This document shows positions 30,448 through 39,638 of a stretch of DNA of 64,000 nt, in pieces (the stretch's first letter is position 1; the number at the start of each line of letters is the position of its first letter). The DNA comes from Pseudomonadota bacterium (GTDB lineage: Bacteria; Pseudomonadota; Alphaproteobacteria; Rickettsiales; UBA3002), in contig JAZKJM010000007.1 in the NCBI GenBank assembly GCA_040384265.1, positions 1-64,000 of the forward strand. Reading direction: 5' to 3'. The position numbers and the translations under genes were made by a program. The notes under the pieces are model-generated. The model made no database searches. It was not told where the DNA came from and saw only the letters and a list, made by a program, of their open reading frames with translations.

Positions 30448-31331
30448 TAGTTCGTTTTGGCAGCGGGCGCAGCCACAGGAGCTGCTTCCGTCGGCATGTT
30501 TTTATTGAATGGCAATTCCTTGCCCTTCGCGTCGAACGCCTTCACATCCGCCTGTTTGACGAGGGTGGTGATATAATCGTTCAGCTTCTTCTCCTGCAGC
30601 TTGGCGCGCAGTTCATCTTTCATGTCATTGAAGGTTGGCACCGCAACTTTGCGGGTGTCTTCAACCTTGATGATATGGTAGCCGAACGAGGATTTGATGG
30701 GGCCGGAAACTTCGCCCTTTTTCATCGAAAATGCCGCATCGGCGAATTCCTTCACCATTTTATCCTTGGTGAAATAGCCCAGATCCCCGCCTTGTTTGGC
30801 CGATCCCGGATCTTTCGAATAATCCCGCGCCACTTCCTCGAAGCTCTTACCGGAATCGAGTTTTTTCTTGGCGTCTTTCGCATCTGCTTCGGTGGCAAGC
30901 AGGATGTGGCGGGCGCGCACTTCGCGCTCGTCCTTCATGGTAGCGATGGTGGCGTCATAATCCTTTTTCAAATCCGCTTCGGTAATCATGTCGGTGGTTT
31001 TGGCGTCGAGGAAGGTGCGCACGACCAGTTTTTTCTTCACATCCTCCAGCTCTTTTTGCAGCTTCTCGGATTTATCGACACCCTGCTTGATGGCCTCGCC
31101 GTAAAGCAGCTTTTCGGCCATCACCGCGCGCAGGATTTTGTCGCGCATATCGGCCTTCACGGTATCGAACGCGGGCGCCTGGCCGGCGGGGAAAAGCCCC
31201 TCCCATAAGTGCTGCACGTCCGACGAGGTAACGTCCTGATTATTGACCTTCATGATGACATATTCATCCGCCAGGGCGGGCACCGAAAATGTCAGGAATG
31301 TAGCCATCAAAAGAGCATGTTTCAGGCGCAT
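30447..31331 (-). CDS. PpiC-type (parvulin) peptidyl-prolyl isomerase, periplasmic
   Basis: The 294-residue protein has a Sec signal peptide (MRLKHALLMATFLTFSVPALA), an N-terminal SurA/PrsA-like helical chaperone part, and a parvulin domain around VRARHILLATEADAKDAKKK and GSAKQGGDLGYFTKDKMVKE, ending SSFGYHIIKVEDTR. It likely helps fold exported proteins. The start at 31331 gives the correct signal peptide and has an AAGGA box. It is divergent from secA and upstream of argJ, an arrangement known in alphaproteobacteria, so export functions cluster here. Confidence 0.92.
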   Translation of the reverse strand: MRLKHALLMATFLTFSVPALADEYVIMKVNNQDVTSSDVQHLWEGLFPAGQAPAFDTVKADMRDKILRAVMAEKLLYGEAIKQGVDKSEKLQKELEDVKKKLVVRTFLDAKTTDMITEADLKKDYDATIATMKDEREVRARHILLATEADAKDAKKKLDSGKSFEEVARDYSKDPGSAKQGGDLGYFTKDKMVKEFADAAFSMKKGEVSGPIKSSFGYHIIKVEDTRKVAVPTFNDMKDELRAKLQEKKLNDYITTLVKQADVKAFDAKGKELPFNKNMPTEAAPVAAPAAKTN

Positions 31332-31434
31332 AAAATCCGTCCTTGCAGGTTGGGTGTGGGTGATGCCAGCGGTTTGCCATAAATTGCGGGTCAGTGCAAG
31401 GCTGTAGAATTCATGCATAACCCGGGCAGTTGGG

Positions 31435-31463
31435 TTGACAGCTGCGCGCCCAAGCCTTATGTA
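31435..31463 (+). promoter_or_regulatory. Candidate promoter of secA
   Basis: A perfect TTGACA (31435-31440) is followed after 17 nt by TATGTA (31458-31463), 37 nt before the secA ATG. The -35 box is consensus; the -10 matches only the first three bases, so strength is uncertain. Confidence 0.45.
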
Positions 31464-31499
31464 TCCGCCGATTTACTTCATCTGAAAGAAGCGGTTCCC

Positions 31500-34220
31500 A
31501 TGCTCGGCTCCATTGCGAAAAAGATCTTCGGCAGCTCCAACGACCGGCTGGTCGCGGCCTACCAACGCGACGTGCTCGCCATCAACGCGCTGGAGCCGGA
31601 AATGGCCGCGCTGAGCGACGAGCAGCTGCGCGCCAAAACGGATGAATTCCGCGCCCAACTTGAAGCCGGGACCAAACTCGACAGCCTGCTTGCCCCCGCT
31701 TTTGCGGTGGTGCGTGAAGCCTCCAAACGCGTGCTCGGCATGCGCCATTTCGATGTGCAGCTGGTCGGCGGCATGGTGCTGCATCGCGGCATGATTTCCG
31801 AGATGCGCACCGGCGAAGGCAAAACCCTCGTCGCCACCTTACCGTCCTACCTCAACGCCCTTTCGGGCAAAGGCGTGCATGTGGTCACCGTCAACGATTA
31901 CCTCGCCCGCCGCGATTCGGCATGGATGGGGCAGGTGCACCGCTTCCTCGGCCTCAGCGTCGGCGTCATCGTCAGCGATATGGAAGAAGCCGACCGCCGC
32001 GCCGCCTATGGAAGCGACATCACCTACGGCACCAACAACGAATACGGCTTCGACTACCTGCGCGACAACATGAAATACAGCCGTGAAGAAATGGTGCAGC
32101 GCCCATTCAACTACGCGATTGTCGATGAGGTGGATTCCATCCTGGTCGATGAGGCGCGCACGCCGCTGATCATTTCCGGGCCGACGGAGGATAACTCCGA
32201 GCTGTATGTGCAGATCGACCGCTACATTCCCAAGCTCGTCGCGGTTGATTACGAGCTGGACGAAAAATCCCGCAACGTGACCCTCAACGACGAGGGCGTG
32301 GTGCATATGGAAGCCATGCTCGCCGCTGACGGCCTGCTGGAAGCCGGCAGCGGGCTCTATGACATCGAGAACGTCGCCATCGTCCACCATGTGACGCAGG
32401 CCCTGCGCGCCCACATGCTGTTCAAGCGCGATACGGATTACATCGTCAAGGACCACAAGGTCATCATCATCGATGAATTCACCGGCCGCATGATGGAAGG
32501 CCGCCGCTATTCCGAAGGGCTGCACCAGGCGCTCGAAGCCAAGGAAAAAGCGACGATCCAGAACGAGAACCAAACCCTCGCCTCGATCACTTTCCAGAAT
32601 TATTTCCGCCTCTATCCGAAACTGGCCGGGATGACCGGCACCGCGATGACGGAAGCGGGCGAATTCGCCGATATCTACAAGCTCGAAGTCATCGAGATCC
32701 CGACCCATGTCGATGTCGCCCGCAAGGACGAGCATGACGAGATTTACCGCACCAGCGAAGAGCGCGATAAGGCGGTGGTCGCCCTCATCAAGCAAGCCCA
32801 TGCGCGCAACCAGCCGGTACTGGTCGGCACGGTGTCGATCGAGAAATCCGAATCCTTCGCCGCCCGGTTGAAGAAAGAAAAAATCCCGCATCAGGTGCTC
32901 AACGCGCGCTACCACGAGCAGGAAGCAAGCATCATCTCGCAGGCGGGTCGCCCGGGGGCGGTCACCATCGCCACCAACATGGCGGGCCGCGGCACGGATA
33001 TCATGCTCGGCGGCAATGCCGAAATGCTGATCAAGGCCGAAACCGAGGATATGACGGATGCGGTGCAAATCGCGCAGATCACGGCCCGCATCAAAAACGA
33101 AGTCGCGGCCAATAAGGAAATCGTCCGCGCTGCGGGCGGCCTGTTCGTCATCGGCACGGAGCGCCACGAATCGCGGCGGATCGATAACCAGCTGCGCGGC
33201 CGTTCGGGCCGTCAGGGCGATCCGGGCGCATCGCAATTCTTCCTGTCGCTGCAGGATGACCTGATGCGTATTTTCGGTTCCGAGCGGATGGATAACTGGC
33301 TGAGCAAACTGGGCATGCCCGAGGGCGAAGCCATCATCCACCCATGGATGAACAAGGCCATCGAACGCGCGCAAACCAAGGTCGAGCAGCGCAACTACGA
33401 AGTGCGCAAAAACCTGCTGAAATTCGATGATGTGATGAACGACCAGCGCAAGGTGATCTACGAGCAGCGCATCGAGCTGATGGAAGTGGGCGATGTACAC
33501 GACACCATCACCGACATGCGTGGCGATGTGAACCTCGCCCTCGTCAGCCTGCATATCCCGCCGCAATCCTATGCGGAGAGCTGGGAGCCCGGCCCGCTGC
33601 ATCTGGAAATGGTGCGCGTGTATGGCCTCGATTTGCCAATCGTTCAATGGGCGCAGGAAGAAGGCATTGCTCACGAGGAAATGCTCGCCCGCATCACCAA
33701 AGCAACGGATGCATTGTTCGCCGAAAAACAAGCAAGCTTCCCACCGGATGTCTACACCCTCGCCGAAAAACGCGTGCTGCTCGAAACCCTCGACCAGCTT
33801 TGGAAAGACCACCTTCTCTCGCTCGACCAGCTGCGTCAGGGCATCAACCTGCGCGCCTACGCGCAGCGCGATCCGCTGAACGAATATAAGCAGGAAGCGT
33901 TCAGCCTGTTCGAGCAGATGCTCAACCATCTGCGCGAAGTGGTTGTCTCGCGCCTCGCCCGCCTGCAGATCCGCATGGAGCTGACGGATGAGATCATGCG
34001 CCTGAAGCCGCAAGCCACCGCACAGGCCAGCCGGGTCGATCCCGCCCTCGCCCACGCACCGCAAGCGGAGCCGCACAGCGCCGCCCAAACGCTGCGCATG
34101 CATGTGCGGCCTGATGAGCGCGTGACCACCGACCCGACCTCATGGGGCAAAGTCGCCCGCAACGAGGCCTGCCCCTGTGGTTCCGGCAAAAAATACAAGC
34201 ATTGCCATGGGACGCTTTAA
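31500..34220 (+). CDS. secA: Preprotein translocase ATPase SecA
   Basis: The 906-residue motor pushes unfolded preproteins through SecYEG. The Walker A site is [13 protein letters not shown], Walker B is [16 protein letters not shown], the second nucleotide-binding fold has [20 protein letters not shown], and the C-terminus has the zinc motif [14 protein letters not shown] used for SecB binding. The start at 31500 ([11 protein letters not shown]) is the family start; the frame is open 87 nt further up but without homology. Divergent from the parvulin gene. Confidence 0.98.
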   Translation: MLGSIAKKIFGSSNDRLVAAYQRDVLAINALEPEMAALSDEQLRAKTDEFRAQLEAGTKLDSLLAPAFAVVREASKRVLGMRHFDVQLVGGMVLHRGMISEMRTGEGKTLVATLPSYLNALSGKGVHVVTVNDYLARRDSAWMGQVHRFLGLSVGVIVSDMEEADRRAAYGSDITYGTNNEYGFDYLRDNMKYSREEMVQRPFNYAIVDEVDSILVDEARTPLIISGPTEDNSELYVQIDRYIPKLVAVDYELDEKSRNVTLNDEGVVHMEAMLAADGLLEAGSGLYDIENVAIVHHVTQALRAHMLFKRDTDYIVKDHKVIIIDEFTGRMMEGRRYSEGLHQALEAKEKATIQNENQTLASITFQNYFRLYPKLAGMTGTAMTEAGEFADIYKLEVIEIPTHVDVARKDEHDEIYRTSEERDKAVVALIKQAHARNQPVLVGTVSIEKSESFAARLKKEKIPHQVLNARYHEQEASIISQAGRPGAVTIATNMAGRGTDIMLGGNAEMLIKAETEDMTDAVQIAQITARIKNEVAANKEIVRAAGGLFVIGTERHESRRIDNQLRGRSGRQGDPGASQFFLSLQDDLMRIFGSERMDNWLSKLGMPEGEAIIHPWMNKAIERAQTKVEQRNYEVRKNLLKFDDVMNDQRKVIYEQRIELMEVGDVHDTITDMRGDVNLALVSLHIPPQSYAESWEPGPLHLEMVRVYGLDLPIVQWAQEEGIAHEEMLARITKATDALFAEKQASFPPDVYTLAEKRVLLETLDQLWKDHLLSLDQLRQGINLRAYAQRDPLNEYKQEAFSLFEQMLNHLREVVVSRLARLQIRMELTDEIMRLKPQATAQASRVDPALAHAPQAEPHSAAQTLRMHVRPDERVTTDPTSWGKVARNEACPCGSGKKYKHCHGTL

Positions 34221-34225
34221 TCGCG

Positions 34226-34846
34226 TTAGTGCTGAAGGTTTTGTGCGCTGGTCAGGATGTCTTTGTCATCAAAGCATAGGTCAAGCGTGTGCCCATCCAT
34301 CAGGGAGCAAAATCCCAGATCATAGGTAAGGCTGTTGGCACATTTCTGGGTTATCAAGGGAGCATCCGCCGGGCCAATCAACGCCAACGCTTGCTGTTTC
34401 GTGGTGCTGCCAATGATAAGATGATTACGGATCAAATCATTCGCCATGCTGCAGCGTTTCGTGGGCTCATGCCCGCTAATATCCGCCGCATCCCAACCCG
34501 AACGATTAAATCCTTTGCCGGAAACCGAGGCAACGATCAGCGCACCCACCAGAATCACCAGCACCAGCAGCGCACGCTTCATAAACCGCTTGGTCATCAT
34601 GCCCCGCTTGCGCAACAGCTTCACGATCCCATAAACGCTGATCGCACCCCAGCAGATTTCGAGGATGAAAACCGGCAGGTTCCATTGCTCGGTGAGCGAG
34701 ATGAGGATGGCAATGGCGCCAAGGAAATTAAGCACTTGAAAGCGCAGCATCTCGGCGTTCCAACGGCCGATGGAAATCATCGCATAGGCGAACAGGAACA
34801 AGACCGGCGCAGCAAGGCCGATCAGGCCAATCGTAGTGAATTCCAT
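34226..34846 (-). CDS. CBU_0592-like membrane domain plus C-terminal extension
   Basis: A 206-residue protein. Residues 1-85 (FTTIGLIGLAAPVLFLFAYA and FQVLNFLGAIAILISLTEQW) resemble the 81-residue product of the adjacent upstream gene, so the two look like a tandem duplication of the CBU_0592-type small membrane family. A third membrane segment (LLVLVILVGALIVASVSG) then leads to an extra domain of about 90 residues with four Cys. It contains NDLIRNHLIIGSTTKQQALA and LIGPADAP, which resembles BamE/SmpA-like folds. The start at 34846 overlaps the stop of the upstream gene. Function unknown. Confidence 0.7.
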   Translation of the reverse strand: MEFTTIGLIGLAAPVLFLFAYAMISIGRWNAEMLRFQVLNFLGAIAILISLTEQWNLPVFILEICWGAISVYGIVKLLRKRGMMTKRFMKRALLVLVILVGALIVASVSGKGFNRSGWDAADISGHEPTKRCSMANDLIRNHLIIGSTTKQQALALIGPADAPLITQKCANSLTYDLGFCSLMDGHTLDLCFDDKDILTSAQNLQH

Positions 34847-35091
34847 TAGCGTCTCCGTTTCAGGTAAATGCGGCCAAGGCCAACCAGGCCGATGAGTAGC
34901 CACGCTGCGTTTGCAACAAAGGAAGCGAAATTCCATTGCGCGCCAAGCGAGATCAGAATGCCCGCCGTGCCCGCAATATTCAGCCACTGGTAGCGCGCCT
35001 CATCCGCCTTCACGCGCCCCGATGACAGCAACCCATAGGCCGCAAGCACACCGACGACGCCGATCAGGCCAATGACGGTGAACAGCGTCAT
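34846..35091 (-). CDS. CBU_0592 family small membrane protein
   Basis: The 81-residue protein has two to three hydrophobic helices (FTVIGLIGVVGVLAAYGLL, WLNIAGTAGILISLGAQWNF, FVANAAWLLIGLVGLGRIYL). The phrase LNIxGTAGILISL is typical of the CBU_0592 family, small inner-membrane proteins without known function. Its start overlaps the aspS stop and its stop overlaps the next start (TAATG both times), so the three genes are translationally coupled. Confidence 0.8.
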   Translation of the reverse strand: MTLFTVIGLIGVVGVLAAYGLLSSGRVKADEARYQWLNIAGTAGILISLGAQWNFASFVANAAWLLIGLVGLGRIYLKRRR

Positions 35092-36917
35092 TACGCCGCG
35101 ACGTCCTTGTTTTTCTCATCTTCCAGCGCTTGCTTCGCTTTCGGCGAAAGCTGGATGTGGAGTTCGCGCAGCGCTTTTTCGTCCGCCATATTCGGCGCCT
35201 GCATCAGCAGATCCTGCGCCTGCTGGTTCATCGGGAAGCAAATCACCTCGCGGATGTTGGGCTCGTTCGCAATCAGCATCACCATGCGGTCGACGCCCGG
35301 TGCCAACCCGCCATGCGGCGGTGCGCCATAATGGAAGGCATTGAACAGCGCAGCGAAACGGCTCTGCACATCCTCGCGCGTATAGCCCGCGATCTCGAAT
35401 GCTTTGACCATGATCTCGGGCTTGTGGTTACGAATCGCGCCCGAGGAAAGCTCAACGCCGTTGCACACAATGTCGTATTGGAAGGCCTTGATGGCGAGCA
35501 GATCCTCGTTGCTTTTCGCCGCTTCCAGCGCTTCAAGCCCACCTTGCGGCATGCTGAACGGGTTGTGCGAGAAGTCGATTTTCTTGTCGTCCTCGTTCCA
35601 TTCGTAATAAGGGAAATCCACCACCCAGCAGAACTTGTAAACGCCCTGCTCGATGAGGTTGAGCTGCTCGGCAATGTTGGTGCGCACTTTGCCCGCAATG
35701 GTGGCGGCCTCCAGTTTTGCACCGGAAGAGAAAAAGACGGCATCGCCATTTTTGAGGCCAAGACGCGATTTTAGCGCCTCTGTTTTCTCAGCGTTCAGGA
35801 ATTTAGCAATCGGCCCTTTGCCGCCGCCATCCGCATCGAAGCCGATATAAGCGAGGCCTTTCGCACCGTTGGCTTTGGCCAGCTCGATCATGTTGTCGAA
35901 GAAACTGCGCGGCTTATCCGCACAGCCGGGCGCCGGAATCGCGCGGATCACCCCGCCGGATTTCATGACAGCGTTGAAAATCGAGAATTCCGACCCTTCC
36001 CAGATATCGCTCACATCCGCAATTTTCAGCGGGTTGCGCAGATCGGGCTTATCGGAGCCATATTCCAGCATCGCCGTGTCATACGGAATGCGCACGAACG
36101 GTGCCGGCGTTACTTTCCAGTCCGAGAATTCCTCGAACACGCCGACCATCACCGGCTCAATCGCCGCGAACACGTCGTCCTGCGTCACGAAGCTCATCTC
36201 GATATCGAGCTGGTAGAACTCGCCGGGCGAGCGGTCGGCGCGCGCATCTTCATCGCGGAAGCAGGGTGCGATCTGGAAATAGCGGTCGAAGCCCGACACC
36301 ATCAGCAGTTGCTTGAACATCTGCGGCGCTTGCGGCAGCGCATAAAACTTGCCCGGATGCACGCGGCTTGGCACCAGGTAATCACGCGCGCCTTCCGGCG
36401 AGGACGCCGTCAGGATCGGTGTCTGGTATTCAAGGAAGCCCTGCCCCGTCATCCGCTGGCGCAGGCTGGAGATGATTTTGCTGCGCAGCACAATGTTGCG
36501 GTGCAGCTTCTCGCGGCGCAAATCGAGGAAGCGGTAGGTCAGGCGCGTCGCCTCCGGGAATTCCGCATCCGAGTTCACTTGTAGCGGCAGCACATCCGCC
36601 ACCGATTCGACCTGCAATTGCGCGATCTGCACTTCGATGCCGCCGGTGGCGAGTTCCGCATTCACCGTTTCGGTCGGCCGCGCCGTCGCCTTGCCGGTAA
36701 CGGTGATGACCGATTCATTCTTCAACCGCTGCGCCGTCTCGAAGATGGGGCTGGCCGAATCGACTACGCATTGCGTGATACCGTAATGGTCGCGCAGGTC
36801 GATGAACACCAGCTGCCCATGGTCGCGCACCCGGTGCACCCAGCCGGACAGGCGAATCGTCGCGCCGACATCGGTTAAACCAAGGGCGTTGCAAGTGTGG
36901 CTACGGTAAGCGTGCAT
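35091..36917 (-). CDS. aspS: Aspartyl-tRNA synthetase
   Basis: The 608-residue bacterial-type enzyme charges tRNA-Asp. It has the OB-fold anticodon domain ([20 protein letters not shown]), motif 2 ([20 protein letters not shown], then FYQLD), the bacterial GAD insertion and motif 3 ([14 protein letters not shown]). The start at 36917 has an AAGGA box and the standard [13 protein letters not shown]-terminus. Many alphaproteobacteria lacking AsnRS use a non-discriminating AspRS with GatCAB; which type this is cannot be told here. It is the first gene of a three-gene operon. Confidence 0.97.
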   Translation of the reverse strand: MHAYRSHTCNALGLTDVGATIRLSGWVHRVRDHGQLVFIDLRDHYGITQCVVDSASPIFETAQRLKNESVITVTGKATARPTETVNAELATGGIEVQIAQLQVESVADVLPLQVNSDAEFPEATRLTYRFLDLRREKLHRNIVLRSKIISSLRQRMTGQGFLEYQTPILTASSPEGARDYLVPSRVHPGKFYALPQAPQMFKQLLMVSGFDRYFQIAPCFRDEDARADRSPGEFYQLDIEMSFVTQDDVFAAIEPVMVGVFEEFSDWKVTPAPFVRIPYDTAMLEYGSDKPDLRNPLKIADVSDIWEGSEFSIFNAVMKSGGVIRAIPAPGCADKPRSFFDNMIELAKANGAKGLAYIGFDADGGGKGPIAKFLNAEKTEALKSRLGLKNGDAVFFSSGAKLEAATIAGKVRTNIAEQLNLIEQGVYKFCWVVDFPYYEWNEDDKKIDFSHNPFSMPQGGLEALEAAKSNEDLLAIKAFQYDIVCNGVELSSGAIRNHKPEIMVKAFEIAGYTREDVQSRFAALFNAFHYGAPPHGGLAPGVDRMVMLIANEPNIREVICFPMNQQAQDLLMQAPNMADEKALRELHIQLSPKAKQALEDEKNKDVAA

Positions 36918-36994
36918 GGCGGTATTCCTTATCATTTTGACTGGATGTGGTATAGCGGCGCGCATGGAAAATGCAAAAGAAATGCTGCACAAAC

Positions 36995-37612
36995 CTAGCG
37001 AAAGGCCAGCACCCCGTCGCCAATGATCTGGATGGCGAGCGCCGCCAGCAGCAGCCCCAGCAGGCGCGACAGCACAATGCGGCCGGTATTGCCCAGCAGG
37101 CGGTCCATCTGGTTCGCCAGCAGGAAACTCACCAAACAGCAGGCAACCACTGCCGCCAGCACCATAATCAGCCCCAGCTGGTTAAGCCAGTTATCGCCCG
37201 CATTGCTTGCCTGCAGAATGGTCGCGGTGATCGCCCCCGGCCCCGCCATCATCGGAATCGCGAGCGGGAACACGGCAATATTTTTCGGGTGGTCATGCTC
37301 GATGGTTTCTTCCGCCGCATGGCTCTTGCGCGGCTCGCGCTTCTCGAACACCATTTCAAACGCAATATAGAACAGCAGCAACCCGCCCGCGATGCGGAAT
37401 GCCGGAATCGTGATGCCCAGCAGCTCCAGCACCATTTGCCCACACAGCGCCGCCGCCGCCAGAATGCCAAACGCCACCACCACCGCGCGGTAGGCCGTCG
37501 CTTTGCGGTCCGTGCGCGTCATATGCGCAGTCAGGCCAAGGAAAATCGCAATCAGCCCCGGCGGGTCGAGCGCGACAAACATGGTGATGAAAGCATTTTT
37601 GATAAATTCCAT
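36995..37612 (-). CDS. MarC family integral membrane protein
   Basis: A 205-residue protein with about six hydrophobic helices. Family marks are [17 protein letters not shown] at the front, [18 protein letters not shown], and [19 protein letters not shown] in the middle. MarC/YchE proteins were once linked to antibiotic resistance, but this was not upheld and their function is unknown. Start 37612 or 37618 is equally plausible; the frame is open further up without family similarity. It is divergent from rnd. Confidence 0.88.
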   Translation of the reverse strand: MEFIKNAFITMFVALDPPGLIAIFLGLTAHMTRTDRKATAYRAVVVAFGILAAAALCGQMVLELLGITIPAFRIAGGLLLFYIAFEMVFEKREPRKSHAAEETIEHDHPKNIAVFPLAIPMMAGPGAITATILQASNAGDNWLNQLGLIMVLAAVVACCLVSFLLANQMDRLLGNTGRIVLSRLLGLLLAALAIQIIGDGVLAFR

Positions 37613-37731
37613 ATCCATGCGCCACTGGATAGTACAAATCGCGGGAAAATCAACCGATTCGATGGCCCATACCCCAGCCGCGCCCCACAAAAACATTGCA
37701 CAAGCTGCCGTTACTGCGCTACTAACCCGCC

Positions 37732-38904
37732 ATGAACACACGCACCATCACGACCAGCGACGACCTCGCCCAATTCTGCGCCACCTTCGGCGACGAGCAA
37801 TTCATCACCGTCGATACCGAATTCATCCGCGAGCGCACCTATTTCCCCCAGCTCTGCCTGATGCAGGTGGCAACCTCCAAGGAAGCCGTCGCCATCGACC
37901 CCATCGCCGGGCCGGATATGGACATGACGCCGCTGTATGACGCCTTCGCCAATGAGCGCCTCATCAAAGTGTTCCACGCCGCCAAGCAGGATATCGAGAT
38001 TTTCGTCAAGGAATCCGGCCGCGTTCCTTACCCGCTCTATGACACCCAGCTGGCCGCCATGGTTTGCGGCTATGGCGAATCCATCTCCTATGAAAACCTG
38101 GTGCGCGACCTTGTCGGCGCCAGCCTCGACAAAGCCTCACGCTTCACCGATTGGGCGCGCCGCCCCTTGTCGGATCGCCAGCTCGTTTACGCGCTGGATG
38201 ACGTGATCCACCTGCGCGTGATTTACGAAAAACTGCAGCAGCGCATCACCGAGCAACACCGCGGGGCGTGGATTGCGCAGGAGATGGACGCAATTGCCGA
38301 CATCACCCAATACCGCGTCGAGGCCGATCGCGCGTGGATTCGCCTGAAGGTGAAAAGCCGCTCGCCGCTGGTGCTGCAGGTGCTGCGCGCCGCCGCCGGT
38401 TGGCGCGAGGAAATGGCCGCGAAGAAAAACGTCCCCCGCCAGCGCATTCTGAAGGATGAATGGGTTGCCCAGATCGCCCTGCAGATGCCCGAAACGGTGG
38501 AGCAATTGCTCGATGTGCGCGGCCTCAACGGCCAGCTGAACAAAGAGATGATGGCATCCCTGATCGAGGCCATGCAGACCGCACGTCAGGCACCTAAGGA
38601 AACCTTCCCGCAGCCGGAAGACCGCGACAAACCCATGCCCGCCGCGCAGGAAGCCTGCCTCGACCAGCTCAAACTGCTGCTGCGCCAAAAATGCGAGGAC
38701 GCCCATGTCGTCCCGCGCCTCGTCGCCGATAAATATGTGTTGGAAGACCTCGTGCGCGGCAAGCTCAGCTTCGAGCAAAGCCCGCTCGGCCAGGGCTGGC
38801 GCTACGATGTGTTCGGCAAATCCGCACAGGAACTGCTCGCCGGCAACCTCACCGCCCGCGTCGCCCCGCATCGCGGCGGCTACGGGCTGGTCTGGAGCGA
38901 GTAA
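37732..38904 (+). CDS. rnd: Ribonuclease D
   Basis: The 390-residue 3'-5' exoribonuclease trims tRNA 3' ends. The DEDD exonuclease domain starts with FITVDTEFIRERTYFPQLCL (first Asp and Glu), continues with KVFHAAKQDIEIF and ends near DRQLVYALDDVIHL. An HRDC domain follows (RAAAGWREEMAAKKNVPRQR then ILKDEWVAQIA). Length and order match alphaproteobacterial RNase D. It is divergent from marC. Confidence 0.95.
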   Translation: MNTRTITTSDDLAQFCATFGDEQFITVDTEFIRERTYFPQLCLMQVATSKEAVAIDPIAGPDMDMTPLYDAFANERLIKVFHAAKQDIEIFVKESGRVPYPLYDTQLAAMVCGYGESISYENLVRDLVGASLDKASRFTDWARRPLSDRQLVYALDDVIHLRVIYEKLQQRITEQHRGAWIAQEMDAIADITQYRVEADRAWIRLKVKSRSPLVLQVLRAAAGWREEMAAKKNVPRQRILKDEWVAQIALQMPETVEQLLDVRGLNGQLNKEMMASLIEAMQTARQAPKETFPQPEDRDKPMPAAQEACLDQLKLLLRQKCEDAHVVPRLVADKYVLEDLVRGKLSFEQSPLGQGWRYDVFGKSAQELLAGNLTARVAPHRGGYGLVWSE

Positions 38905-38966
38905 CGTTCCTGATTTTCCGCCCCTGTGTCACCGAACCGGATGCGTGTATAGCAATAGCGCGAAGG

Positions 38967-39566
38967 CTAGCGCCCTGCCGCCGCACCTGTTGTCATGCGG
39001 CCGCCCAGTGGGCTGGCGGTAAACGCGCGCCCCAGCGCCTCGTCAATCACCGGCAGATACCCCGCTGAAAATTCACCCGTCGCCGCCATCGCTTTGATGT
39101 TGGCCACCGTCTCCCAGCGCACTTCCGTCGAATCTTCGGGCAGTTTTTTCTCCATCGCGCGCAGCCCGGCCAAATCCGGTTTCACGACAAACCAGTGAAC
39201 GGCATACACGCCCTTGCTCTTGTCGCGGGACGTAAAATCACGCGTGCCAAGCTCGCGTACCTGCGCACGCTTCAGGTATTGCGGCGCAAGGCCTGCTTCT
39301 TCATAGATTTCGCGTTCCAGCCCGCGTTCAAACGGTTCCAGCCGGTCCTGGTGGTTGCGCGCTGTTTCCAGATCGCGCGCATCGCTCCACGCAATACCAT
39401 CCGGCGTTACCTGCGAATATTCCCGGCTACCGCGCGGCAGCACAAAGGGCGGCACTTCGCCCGGCCGCTTCGGTTTGGTGCGGATAATAAGAATTTCCGG
39501 CTGCACGACGCCCCGCATCACCACCGCGCCAATCTTAAATACTGGATCCGGACTCGTGTGGCTCAA
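38967..39566 (-). CDS. Nudix hydrolase with interrupted Nudix box
   Basis: A 199-residue protein. REIYEEAGL (85-93) is the REUxEExGU half of a Nudix box, with E77 at the expected distance. The usual Gly six residues before that Glu is absent; the nearest candidate is G46 in FVLPRGSREY, so about 25 residues seem inserted in the box. The rest (VFKIGAVVMRG, ILIIRTKPKRPGEVPPFVLP, then EVRWETVANIKAM) fits the fold. It probably cleaves a nucleoside diphosphate-linked substrate, but the insertion makes specificity uncertain. It lies after the Ala-rich gene and its terminator. Confidence 0.75.
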   Translation of the reverse strand: MSHTSPDPVFKIGAVVMRGVVQPEILIIRTKPKRPGEVPPFVLPRGSREYSQVTPDGIAWSDARDLETARNHQDRLEPFERGLEREIYEEAGLAPQYLKRAQVRELGTRDFTSRDKSKGVYAVHWFVVKPDLAGLRAMEKKLPEDSTEVRWETVANIKAMAATGEFSAGYLPVIDEALGRAFTASPLGGRMTTGAAAGR

Positions 39567-39581
39567 CGAAAGGCTCCTTAA

Positions 39582-39618
39582 ACAAAACGGGCTGGGGAAA
39601 GCTTAGCAACCCCAGCCC
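39582..39618 (-). terminator. Rho-independent terminator after the Ala-rich gene
   Basis: On the minus strand a 9-bp perfect stem GGGCTGGGG/CCCCAGCCC (39589-39618) is followed by GTTTTGTT. It lies just after the stop of the 39639 gene and before the Nudix start, so it ends the former's message. Confidence 0.85.
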
Positions 39619-39638
39619 CTGTTCGCAATGGCGTTATG

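Noticed and set aside
31413-31499. N-terminal extension of SecA
   Set aside because: The upstream residues are not SecA-like and include the candidate promoter; the family start [11 protein letters not shown] at 31500 is preferred.
31839-34103. Long minus-strand frame opposite secA
   Set aside because: Composition is an antisense shadow of SecA; no start signal or family motif.
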